Assembly (NCBI GenBank): GCA_005779525.1
Contig: SXIZ01000200.1
Location: forward strand, 1-8,499
Direction of reading: 5' to 3'
DNA length: 8,499 nucleotides
Origin: Methylococcaceae bacterium
Lineage (GTDB): Bacteria; Pseudomonadota; Gammaproteobacteria; Methylococcales; Methylomonadaceae
Positions within the stretch are counted from its first letter, which is position 1; every line of letters begins with the position of its first letter. Made by a program: the position numbers and the translations under genes. Below the pieces are notes generated by a model, which did no database searches, was not told the DNA's origin, and saw only the letters and a program-made list of their open reading frames with translations. Positions 1 to 5,702 of this stretch are shown in pieces.

Positions 1-1092
1 ACCAATGGAAATACTTATCCTAACGGCAAAATGGTGATTGATATTGCGCCTAAAGCAGATGTGGGCACGTTAGCTGTCGGAGCTCAATGGGTTTATTCTA
101 ACTCTGCGGGTGACTCACTGCCAAATGACGCTGGCTATGTATACCCCTGGGGCAATTATGAAACATATCGCTTCGTCGGGAGTGGTTCGAGTACTGACAC
201 AGATGGCAGTGAACGTCTGATGATAGGATTTAATTTTGGTGGAATTAATAGAGATGTAATGCTTTCAGATAGTAGCCAAGTCTTACCTGACTCAAATGGC
301 ATGTATTGGATTCCTGCGAATAAAACCATCTGGGTGCAATATGGAGGTAGTTGGATGGGATATTATGATCTTTATAACCAAGAAGTTGATAGCGCGGGTA
401 ATGTTTTAGATTACGTAAAAATTGCTGCAGGACCAGCTATTAAGTTTGGCGATCACACTATAGGATTTCAACAAGTTAGCCCTTTAGTACTCGACCTTGA
501 TGGCGATGGTGTGCAAACCACAGCGATCACCAACGGCACCCAATTTGATATTAATGCCACAGGCCAATTAGTCAATACTGGCTGGGTTTCAGCGCAAGAT
601 GGCTTATTAGCTTTGGACATTAATGGCGATGGCAAAATCGATTCCGGTGCTGAACTCTTTGGTAACGCAACTTCCTTGCCTGATGGCACTCGCGCAGAAA
701 ATGGCTTTGAAGCTTTGGCCAGCTACGATAACAACAGTGATGGTAAGATTGATGCAGCTGATCCAATTTTTGCTAAATTACTTATTTGGCAAGATACGAA
801 TAGTGATGGCATCAGTTTAGCTTCAGAATTACATGGTCTGAGCGCCTTTAATATAGCGTCGTTAAATGTGAATGCCACAGAAAACCATATAGAACAAAAC
901 GGCAATGACTTAGCCTTGCATTCAAGCTTTAGCACAGCAGATGGCGCAACGCACGTCATGGTCGATGTCTGGTTCCAAACTTTAGTAGGGGCGAATACTC
1001 AAATGGTACAAGAGCCAGCTGAAACACCTATTGCTCAGATTAGCGTAGTGGGTACCCCTGAAGAACTTGGGCCACAAGCGTTATTCGGCTAA
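1..1092 (+). CDS. C-terminal part of a secreted/surface protein with EF-hand-like calcium loops (5' partial)
   Basis: The reading frame is open from base 1, so the N-terminus lies outside the window; 363 residues are visible. The first ~150 residues are Gly/Tyr/Trp/Asp-rich and I do not recognise them. From about residue 160 there is a well-known C-terminal module of large exported proteobacterial proteins: SPLVLDLDGDG (493-510), DINGDGKIDSGAE (616-654), DNNSDGKIDAAD (727-762) and DTNSDGISLASE (793-828). These are DxDxDG calcium-binding loops; the second has the full EF-hand spacing ending in Glu. The protein has no Cys in the visible part and few Lys/Arg, as is usual for extracellular Ca-binding proteins. 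No RTX nonapeptide array or membrane anchor is visible, and it ends in EELGPQALFG. In family terms, such modules occur at the C-terminus of type I secreted adhesins and hemolysin-like proteins; export by that route here is inference. A hairpin follows the stop within 20 bases, so this is probably the last gene of its transcript. Confidence 0.85.
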   Translation, partial: TNGNTYPNGKMVIDIAPKADVGTLAVGAQWVYSNSAGDSLPNDAGYVYPWGNYETYRFVGSGSSTDTDGSERLMIGFNFGGINRDVMLSDSSQVLPDSNGMYWIPANKTIWVQYGGSWMGYYDLYNQEVDSAGNVLDYVKIAAGPAIKFGDHTIGFQQVSPLVLDLDGDGVQTTAITNGTQFDINATGQLVNTGWVSAQDGLLALDINGDGKIDSGAELFGNATSLPDGTRAENGFEALASYDNNSDGKIDAADPIFAKLLIWQDTNSDGISLASELHGLSAFNIASLNVNATENHIEQNGNDLALHSSFSTADGATHVMVDVWFQTLVGANTQMVQEPAETPIAQISVVGTPEELGPQALFG

Positions 1093-1110
1093 ATAAGCAA
1101 GAATCACGCA

Positions 1111-1145
1111 ACTTGGGTTAAGCAGCAAGCTTAACCCAAGTCTTT
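1111..1145 (+). terminator. Hairpin terminator after the calcium-binding protein gene
   Basis: A perfect 13-bp inverted repeat, acttgggttaagc (1111-1123) and gcttaacccaagt (1129-1141), encloses the 5-base loop agcaa, 18 bases after the stop codon. It is followed only by a short T-rich run (tcttt), so termination may be less efficient than for a classical terminator with a long U-tract. The structure itself is unambiguous; its role as terminator is inferred from position. Confidence 0.7.
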
Positions 1146-1164
1146 CGCGTTTAGGTTGAATGTT

Positions 1165-1198
1165 GGTAATTTAAGAAGTCTAAATTTACCGACTTCTT
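1165..1198. repeat. Interleaved inverted repeats (two mutually exclusive hairpins)
   Basis: ggtaattta (1165-1173) can pair with taaatttacc (1181-1190) with a one-base bulge. The sequence between them, agaagtc (1174-1180), is the exact complement of gacttct (1191-1197), extendable to 8 bp (1173-1180 with 1191-1198). The order is A-B-A'-B', so only one hairpin can form fully at a time. It lies between two exported-protein genes; function is unknown. Confidence 0.5.
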
Positions 1199-1397
1199 AC
1201 TTACTGAGACCGAAAAATCCTAAAAGTACTCCTGCTCACACTCGGCACACAACGACTGCAATGTTCTCAACTATGGGCAAGTTGCTCCCTTCAAATTAAA
1301 GCATCGATAAGCACTATTATTTGCGTTAGCAAATATTAGTCTTAGTTGTAAACATGAGTGTCTAGCAATTTATCTTAAAATTTAAGAGGAATCATTT
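1199..1397 (+). promoter_or_regulatory. Leader and probable promoter region of the HAF-repeat gene
   Basis: No gene is visible between the hairpins after the first gene and the start at 1398. The stretch contains a 7-bp inverted repeat, tatttgc (1318-1324) and gcaaata (1329-1335), with a gtta loop, which could be an operator or a transcript hairpin. A weak sigma70-like pair, TTGTAA (1346-1351) and TTATCT (1370-1375), has an 18-base spacer. A promoter must lie here if the hairpin at 1111 terminates, but the exact elements are not certain. Confidence 0.3.
1384..1390 (+). promoter_or_regulatory. Ribosome binding site of the HAF-repeat gene
   Basis: AAGAGGA lies 7 bases before the ATG at 1398. 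It fixes the start codon and is the clearest Shine-Dalgarno site in front of any + strand annotated gene in the window. Confidence 0.75.
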
Positions 1398-2663
1398 ATG
1401 TATTGCACCGCACGCCCTCTGCACCCTAAAACAATAGTAGCCATTAGCCTACTGTTATGTATTAATGCTTGCTTTGGTGACGACTATAGTTATGTTGTAT
1501 TCGATCATCCGAAAGCAAGTGCCGGACTAACTCAAGCCAAAGGGATTAATGATGCTGGCGAAGTTGTAGGTACTTTCTGGGAAACTCAAGGAGGCAACCA
1601 TGGTTTTAGCTACCGAGACGGTGTTTTTTCAACATTTGATGCACCAAATACCCCGACAGGCTTAACAACAGCCACAGGAATCAACAACGATGGCAAAATT
1701 GTAGGTTATTACAATCTTAATCCTTTCAATGTCTTTACTTTTGTTTATGATGGCAATGCGTTTAACGTGTTAGACACCACTGCATTAAGTACAACGACTA
1801 AAATTACCCGTATAATCGGGAATGGGATTAATGCTTCAGGCAGTATCGCAGGAACGTATTCAAAAGCAGATGGAAACTACGCCTATGTTTATAATGCAGG
1901 TAACTACACAACCTTAGACATTCCTAATGCAAAAGCCGGGACTACCAGTGCCGTCGGGATTAATGACCAAGGTTCTGTGGTAGGAAATTTCCAAGATAAT
2001 CAAGGTCTACACGGTTTTATGTATAAAGGGGGTAGCTACACGACCTTGGATGTTCCAGGTGCTGACTTAAATTCGACGGCCCCCACGGGCATAAACAATA
2101 AAAATAGCGTCACCGGGACTTTTAAAGATACCACGGGCATTCATGGTTTTATTTATCAAGCAGGTAGCTATACCACCATTAATGCTCCCGAGGCTAAGAG
2201 TGCCACTTACGTAAATGGCATTAACAACAAAGACCAACTGGTTGGCTGGTACAACGATACCGCGGGTAAAAGCCATAGTTTTATTGCGACACCTACGCAA
2301 CCCAATACCACTACTCCTAAACCCGTTGAAACGCCGACACCTCCAGCGACTACAGCAACTTCCTGTAAAACTAATACCCAATATTTTCCTGCAAGTCAGG
2401 AAGTTACATTTGAAGATGTTGAATTCAATGGTCAGCATTATTGGGCAAAATTAATAGACCAAGGCGGCCTAAAATTTTTAGTCGTGGATTATCATCTGGT
2501 TGCTGCAGGTACGTGTGCTGAGGCCATGCTAGTGCATTTTAAAGATGGCTTAGTCAGTATTCCGAGTGTAAAAGTAGCGAGTGAGTCTTACCAAGTTGTA
2601 TTACAGCAAGTGGATACGCGGTTGCTGTTTGAGGTTAAAACTTCGCTAAAGATTAGCCAATAA
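1398..2663 (+). CDS. Exported HAF-repeat protein with Thr/Pro linker and duplicated C-terminal motif
   Basis: 421 residues starting at an ATG with a good ribosome binding site. Residues 1-27 look like an export signal: basic/polar start, hydrophobic core TIVAISLLLCINAC, then FGDD. Cys25 after I-N-A is a marginal lipobox, so it may be a lipoprotein or a signal-peptidase I substrate. Residues ~30-296 contain six units of about 43-46 residues built on GIN-x-x-G-x-(V/I)-x-G and, where well kept, HGF-x-Y-x-x-G-x-YTT-(L/I)-(D/N)-x-P. This is the HAF-type extracellular repeat (established family; function unknown). Units 2 and 6 are the most divergent. Residues ~298-322 form a Thr/Pro-rich linker. 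The C-terminal domain (323-421) starts at Cys323, has a second Cys at 373 that could form a disulphide, and contains two copies of a 28-residue motif (336-363 and 386-413). The gene is bracketed by hairpins and converges on fmt, so it is probably transcribed alone. No PEP-CTERM or LPXTG tail is present. Function is unknown; a surface or periplasmic binding role is only a guess. Confidence 0.85.
   Translation: MYCTARPLHPKTIVAISLLLCINACFGDDYSYVVFDHPKASAGLTQAKGINDAGEVVGTFWETQGGNHGFSYRDGVFSTFDAPNTPTGLTTATGINNDGKIVGYYNLNPFNVFTFVYDGNAFNVLDTTALSTTTKITRIIGNGINASGSIAGTYSKADGNYAYVYNAGNYTTLDIPNAKAGTTSAVGINDQGSVVGNFQDNQGLHGFMYKGGSYTTLDVPGADLNSTAPTGINNKNSVTGTFKDTTGIHGFIYQAGSYTTINAPEAKSATYVNGINNKDQLVGWYNDTAGKSHSFIATPTQPNTTTPKPVETPTPPATTATSCKTNTQYFPASQEVTFEDVEFNGQHYWAKLIDQGGLKFLVVDYHLVAAGTCAEAMLVHFKDGLVSIPSVKVASESYQVVLQQVDTRLLFEVKTSLKISQ
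1485..2285 (+). repeat. Six tandem HAF-type repeats (protein-level)
   Basis: GIN-G-VVG motifs recur at a spacing of roughly 130-140 bases: KGINDAGEVVG, TGINNDGKIVG, NGINASGSIAG, VGINDQGSVVG, TGINNKNSVTG and NGINNKDQLVG. Units 4 and 5 are closest to each other (both HGF-x-Y followed by GSYTT), which suggests a late duplication. The DNA copies have diverged, so this is an old array, not a slippage-prone one. Confidence 0.8.
2403..2636 (+). repeat. Duplicated 28-residue motif in the C-terminal domain
   Basis: Residues 336-363 and 386-413 of the HAF-repeat protein align with one gap: V-[TS]-x-x-x-V, then Tyr at offset 12, Leu at offset 16, and an L-x-F-x-V end (L358/F360/V362 and L409/F411/V413). 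The second copy begins VSIPSVKV. The alternating hydrophobic pattern suggests beta strands. The copies are 50 residues apart, with Cys373 between them. Confidence 0.55.
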
Positions 2664-2669
2664 CTTGTG

Positions 2670-2730
2670 TATGCGCCTGATTGACTCTTGCTGCGCTGTT
2701 ACAACGACGCTAAGGGCGTATAGAGTCAAT
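2670..2730. terminator. Inverted repeat between convergent genes, possible terminator
   Basis: attgactct (2680-2688) is perfectly complementary to agagtcaat (2722-2730), a 9-bp stem with a 33-base interior. It lies between the convergent HAF-repeat gene and fmt. Neither side has a strong T-tract, so it is a weak terminator at best. A second pairing, tatgcgcc (2670-2677) with ggcgtata (2715-2722, one G-U), competes with the first by overlapping and crossing it. Confidence 0.4.
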
Positions 2731-2782
2731 TTCAAAGCCTTACAATCGCATTTGTTTGCACATACGGGGACTATCACGGGTT

Positions 2783-3709
2783 TTATCCCCCCAGTACGAC
2801 ACCCTGCATCGCATGCGCTTGCATAAACACGGTTGCACTCAGCCGTTTACCACCGGGCAATTGCACTTCTTCTAAGCTTAACCACTCATCTCCAGTTGCA
2901 ACCAACAGTAATTGTCCATCGCGGCGCACACTGCCTGGCGGAAGGTTGGCTTTGCCTGCAACAATACTGGCGCGCCAAATGCGTAGTACTTCCCCATTTA
3001 ACACCGTCTGGGCGACAGGCCAAGGATTAAGCCCTCTTACTTGTCTATCCAGCTGCACAGCCGATTGACTCCAGTCCAATTCAGCTTCCTGCTTTTGCAA
3101 TTTTTCGGCATAGGTGACTTGGGCTTCATCCTGTACTTCGGCATGCAAGGTCCCCTCTATGATTTGCCGTAACACTTTCTGCATTCCGATTGCGCCTAAT
3201 TCGGCTAATTTATCGTGCACATCGCTGCTGGTATCGTGCGCTCCAATGGTTAAATATTCTTTGTGCAGCATATCTCCAGCATCCAGCTTACGCACGATAC
3301 GCATAATAGTCACGCCTGTTTCCGTATCACCAGCCATGATGGCACGATGAATCGGTGCCGCACCGCGCCAACGTGGCAAGATTGAGCCATGGACATTCAA
3401 ACAGCCAAGTTTGGGTATATCTAATACGGCTTGGGTGAGAATCATACCGAAGGCCACCACGATTAATAAATCCGCCTCAAATGCCTGCATTTCTGCAATG
3501 GCTGCAGGCGTTTTTAGGCTTTCAGGTTGCAATACTGGCACGCCAGCGGTTAATGCTAATGCCTTCACTGGACTTGGGGTTAATTTGCGTCCGCGTCCCG
3601 CCGGGCGATCTGGTTGGGTGTATACGGCACAGAGTTTATGCTCTGAGGCTAATAACATGCGTAGAGTGGGTACCGCGAACTCGGGGGTGCCCGCAAAAAT
3701 AATTTTCAT
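2783..3709 (-). CDS. fmt: Methionyl-tRNA formyltransferase
   Basis: Transfers a formyl group from 10-formyl-tetrahydrofolate to Met-tRNAfMet in the cytoplasm, preparing the initiator tRNA for bacterial translation. 308 residues, close to the ~315 of E. coli. It begins MKIIFAGTPEFAVP, the usual family N-terminus. The flexible tRNA-contacting loop QPDRPAGRGRKLTPSPVK is at 32-49. The catalytic signature LNVHGSILPRWRGAAPIHRA gives Asn105 and His107, and KLDAGDM gives Asp143, matching the family triad Asn106/His108/Asp144. The C-terminal ~100 residues (about 205-308) form the family's tRNA-binding domain. Starts 4 bases after def ends, with no clear ribosome binding site, so it is probably translated by coupling to def on one transcript. 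Downstream, many gammaproteobacteria have rsmB; here the convergent HAF-repeat gene is found instead. Confidence 0.97.
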   Translation of the reverse strand: MKIIFAGTPEFAVPTLRMLLASEHKLCAVYTQPDRPAGRGRKLTPSPVKALALTAGVPVLQPESLKTPAAIAEMQAFEADLLIVVAFGMILTQAVLDIPKLGCLNVHGSILPRWRGAAPIHRAIMAGDTETGVTIMRIVRKLDAGDMLHKEYLTIGAHDTSSDVHDKLAELGAIGMQKVLRQIIEGTLHAEVQDEAQVTYAEKLQKQEAELDWSQSAVQLDRQVRGLNPWPVAQTVLNGEVLRIWRASIVAGKANLPPGSVRRDGQLLLVATGDEWLSLEEVQLPGGKRLSATVFMQAHAMQGVVLGG

Positions 3710-3713
3710 GTGC

Positions 3714-4220
3714 TTATCGCTGTTCTGCTTTATGAATTTTTTCTAATTTTTTCTTAATGCGCTGGCGTTTAAGCGACGATAGATAATCCACAAATAATTT
3801 GCCTTCTAAATGATCTATTTCATGTTGAATACATACGCCTAATAAACCTTCTGCTTGTAATTCAAAACTCTGCCCCTCTTTATCTAAAGCCTGCACCAAC
3901 ACTTGTTCTGCACGTTTGACGGGCTCAAAAAAACCGGGTACTGATAAACAGCCTTCATTACCCTCAGCGCTTCCCAATTGGTTGACAATCTTTGGGTTAA
4001 TCAAGCACAACGGTTCATTTTTATTTTCACTGACATCAATCACGATAATGCGCTTTTGCACATTCACTTGCGTTGCCGCCAAACCGACGCCTTGAGCGGC
4101 ATACATAGTTTCGAACATATCCTCTACTAAGGTTTTGATACTGTTATCCACCACGTCAACAGGCTGAGCAATTTTGCGTAACCGTTCATCAGGAAACTCA
4201 AGAATTGTTAAAATCCCCAC
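3714..4220 (-). CDS. def: Peptide deformylase
   Basis: Metalloenzyme that removes the N-formyl group from nascent proteins, acting in the cytosol near the ribosome exit. From the GTG at 4220 it has 168 residues (E. coli 169) and begins MGILTILEFPDERLRKIAQP, the standard family N-terminus. All three motifs are intact: GVGLAATQ (44-51), EGCLSVP (89-95, metal ligand Cys91) and QHEIDHLEG (132-140, metal ligands His133 and His137, catalytic Glu134). The tail is strongly basic (KRQRIKKKLEKIHK), as is common for the ribosome-contacting C-terminal helix. I chose GTG over an in-frame TTG at 4244 because GGAG lies 6 bases before the GTG, the TTG has no such site, and the GTG product matches family length. 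First gene of def-fmt; divergent from the LysM gene. Confidence 0.96.
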   Translation of the reverse strand: MGILTILEFPDERLRKIAQPVDVVDNSIKTLVEDMFETMYAAQGVGLAATQVNVQKRIIVIDVSENKNEPLCLINPKIVNQLGSAEGNEGCLSVPGFFEPVKRAEQVLVQALDKEGQSFELQAEGLLGVCIQHEIDHLEGKLFVDYLSSLKRQRIKKKLEKIHKAEQR

Positions 4221-4224
4221 TAAA

Positions 4225-4230
4225 CTCTCC
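4225..4230 (-). promoter_or_regulatory. Ribosome binding site deciding the def GTG start
   Basis: On the - strand, GGAGAG followed by TTTA precedes the GTG at 4220-4218. This site decides between the GTG and the upstream TTG at 4244. Confidence 0.7.
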
Positions 4231-4433
4231 ACTATAATATTCAATAACCGAATTTTAGCTGGTTTAGCGATATCTGAACAGTGTTAGCGAGGCTATTGAT
4301 CAAAGCACTGCGCAATTAACTGCAGCAGCGACCAAAAATGCTATGCTCAGAGTCTACAATCAATTAACTCAAGCTAAAATAACGGAAAAATTGAAGAATT
4401 GCTTTAACCTAGGATTAACTCTCGTTATAAAAT

Positions 4434-4463
4434 AGCGAAACCTCAAACAGTCTGTTTTTTGCT
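4434..4463 (+). terminator. Imperfect hairpin with T-run in the divergent region
   Basis: agcgaa (4434-4439) and aaacag (4445-4450) can pair with tttgct (4458-4463) and ctgttt (4452-4457), giving a bulged stem with a very tight top that would open to a 3-base loop. The 3' arm contains six consecutive T. It could be a terminator or attenuator in the leader of the + strand genes, since no + strand gene ends just before it. Weak evidence. Confidence 0.25.
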
Positions 4464-4558
4464 AGCTGCAGATCGGAGTGCATAGACGTTAAGCATTAAA
4501 TTTTAAGTTTTCCAGTAATATGGCAAACAAAACTTAAGCCACTCAGCTGACATTGTTT

Positions 4559-4565
4559 AGGAGAG
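4559..4565 (+). promoter_or_regulatory. Shine-Dalgarno-like AGGAGAG before a TTG codon
   Basis: AGGAG (4559-4563) sits 6 bases before the TTG at 4570-4572, ideal spacing for initiation. It is 81 bases from the LysM ATG, too far to serve that start directly. Confidence 0.4.
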
Positions 4566-4569
4566 TTTT

Positions 4570-4597
4570 TTGACCAATCCCGCTATCGACCTAAAAC
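4570..4597 (+). promoter_or_regulatory. Candidate sigma70 promoter for lysM-dprA-smg
   Basis: TTGACC (4570-4575, five of six consensus bases) and TAAAAC (4592-4597, four of six) are separated by 16 bases. Transcription would begin near 4604, giving a leader of about 40 bases before the ATG at 4645. It competes with reading the same bases as a leader ORF. Confidence 0.35.
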
Positions 4598-4638
4598 ATC
4601 CTAGAACTATTTTTGCGAACCTTATCAAGAGCACCTAA
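4570..4638 (+). CDS. Possible 22-residue leader ORF before the LysM gene
   Basis: From TTG at 4570, preceded by AGGAG at good spacing, 22 codons run to TAA at 4636-4638 (product begins MTNPAIDLKHP). The stop is in the same frame as, and 6 bases before, the LysM protein ATG at 4645, which has no good ribosome binding site of its own. It may be a leader peptide whose translation feeds ribosomes to the LysM gene, or the relic of a longer N-terminus cut by a stop. The same TTGACC bases can also be read as a -35 promoter element, in which case this ORF would not be transcribed from that promoter. No homology is recognised. Confidence 0.3.
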   Translation: MTNPAIDLKHPRTIFANLIKST

Positions 4639-4644
4639 ACTTCT

Positions 4645-5700
4645 ATGCATATTCGCTTACTACCGGGCTGGCTAATCCCACTATTATTTAGCTTAAGCAT
4701 CCACGTCTCGGCCCAAGAGGCATTGAGTCTTAAAGCCTCTCACCCTGAGCAATATCGGGTTGTGGAAGGCGATACCCTGTGGGATATCGCTGGTAAATTT
4801 TTATCCCGTCCTGAACAATGGCCGAGTCTCTGGCGCATAAATGCGCAGATTGCAAACCCCAATTTGATTTATCCAGGAGACTTGTTGGTCTTTAGCATGG
4901 AAGGTGGCACGCCTGCCGTCAGCTTAGGACAACGCCAGACAGGTAAACTCACAGAACAAAAATTAATTCCCCAAATTCGGGAATATCCGCTCTCAACGGC
5001 AATACCTTTGATACCTTACAAAAAAATTGCGCCCTACTTATCTTTCCCTAAAGTGGTGAGTAAAGATGATATTGAACATGCCGCCTATGTGATCGATTTT
5101 GTCGGAGAGCACTTAATTGTCGGCAGTGGCGATGGCGTGTATGTGCGCGATTTAACCGAATCGAATCATGTGAACTACACCATTTATCGCCAAGGTGCTG
5201 TTTATCAAGATGTCGAAACTGCCGAAGAATTAGGGTATGAAGCAAAATATATCGCCCAAGCCGTCGTTAAAAAATTTGGCGATCCTGCCACGTTAATGAT
5301 TACCAAATCGCGCAGTGAAATTCATAGTGGTGATCGCTTGATTGCCGACAGCCCCGAAGAACTGACCTTAAATTACTGTCCGCGCCCGCCAGAAAAAGTT
5401 GTTCAGGGTGCGATTATTGGGATAGTTGATGGGGTGACCCAAATCGGGCAATACAATATTGTCGCCCTAGATAAAGGCTCAGAAGATGGTTTGGCGGTTG
5501 GACATGTGCTGGATATCTATCAACGCGGACGAAAAATCCTAGATCCGTTCAGTATCGACCCAACTACCAAAGTGTCTTTACCGGATGAGACCGCAGGTAA
5601 GCTAATGATTTTCAGAATTTTTCCCCGTGTGAGTTATGCCCTCATTATGCAAGCCAATACCTCTATCCACCTCCTAGATAAAGTCATTACCCCTAAATAG
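4645..5700 (+). CDS. Exported LysM-domain peptidoglycan-binding protein
   Basis: 351 residues. A signal peptide is clear: MHIR, hydrophobic core LLPGWLIPLLFSLSI, then HVSA with probable cleavage after Ala23. A single LysM domain covers about residues 37-84 (QYRVVEGDTLWDIAGKFL, then PNLIYPGDLLVF), a fold that binds N-acetylglucosamine-containing glycans such as peptidoglycan. The remaining ~260 residues form a conserved but functionally unassigned region ending with LPDETAGKLMIFRIFPRVSY. No catalytic peptidase or amidase motif is seen, so I infer a binding or structural role in the periplasm. Homologues of this layout commonly sit beside dprA and divergent from def in gammaproteobacteria. The ATG is chosen because it places the signal peptide correctly, although no good ribosome binding site precedes it. 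Its TAG stop at 5698-5700 overlaps a GTG that could start dprA. Confidence 0.9.
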   Translation: MHIRLLPGWLIPLLFSLSIHVSAQEALSLKASHPEQYRVVEGDTLWDIAGKFLSRPEQWPSLWRINAQIANPNLIYPGDLLVFSMEGGTPAVSLGQRQTGKLTEQKLIPQIREYPLSTAIPLIPYKKIAPYLSFPKVVSKDDIEHAAYVIDFVGEHLIVGSGDGVYVRDLTESNHVNYTIYRQGAVYQDVETAEELGYEAKYIAQAVVKKFGDPATLMITKSRSEIHSGDRLIADSPEELTLNYCPRPPEKVVQGAIIGIVDGVTQIGQYNIVALDKGSEDGLAVGHVLDIYQRGRKILDPFSIDPTTKVSLPDETAGKLMIFRIFPRVSYALIMQANTSIHLLDKVITPK

Positions 5701-5702
5701 TG

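Larger units (their letters stand above)
4245..4569. promoter_or_regulatory. Divergent intergenic region between def and the LysM gene
   Basis: I see no coding sequence of useful length here on either strand. It must carry the def-fmt promoter and probably upstream control of the lysM-dprA-smg run, but I cannot fix a convincing -35/-10 pair for def. Visible structure: TTAGCGA at 4264-4270 and 4284-4290; ATTAACT at 4315-4321, 4363-4369 and 4414-4420; an AT-rich TATAAAAT at 4426-4433 that could serve as a -10 element on the + strand, with only a poor -35 (TTTAAC, 4403-4408); and the hairpin at 4434-4463. Confidence 0.4.

Noticed and set aside
1485..2285. CRISPR-like or tandem DNA array
   Set aside because: The periodicity is at protein level (HAF units in one open frame); DNA copies are divergent and there are no constant short repeats with variable spacers.
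2067..2438. 123-residue ORF on the - strand inside the HAF-repeat gene
   Set aside because: Lies entirely within a well-supported repeat protein; its composition simply mirrors the repeats and there is no ribosome binding site.
2680..2730. Insertion-sequence terminal inverted repeats
   Set aside because: The arms are only 9 bp, enclose 33 bases with no coding capacity, and no target-site duplication is evident.
3411..3746. 111-residue + strand ORF opposite fmt and the end of def
   Set aside because: Antisense to strongly conserved enzymes, and no family resemblance.
4221..4244. Longer def starting at TTG 4244 (adds eight residues)
   Set aside because: No ribosome binding site before the TTG, while GGAG precedes the GTG at 4220 and that product starts exactly as family members do.
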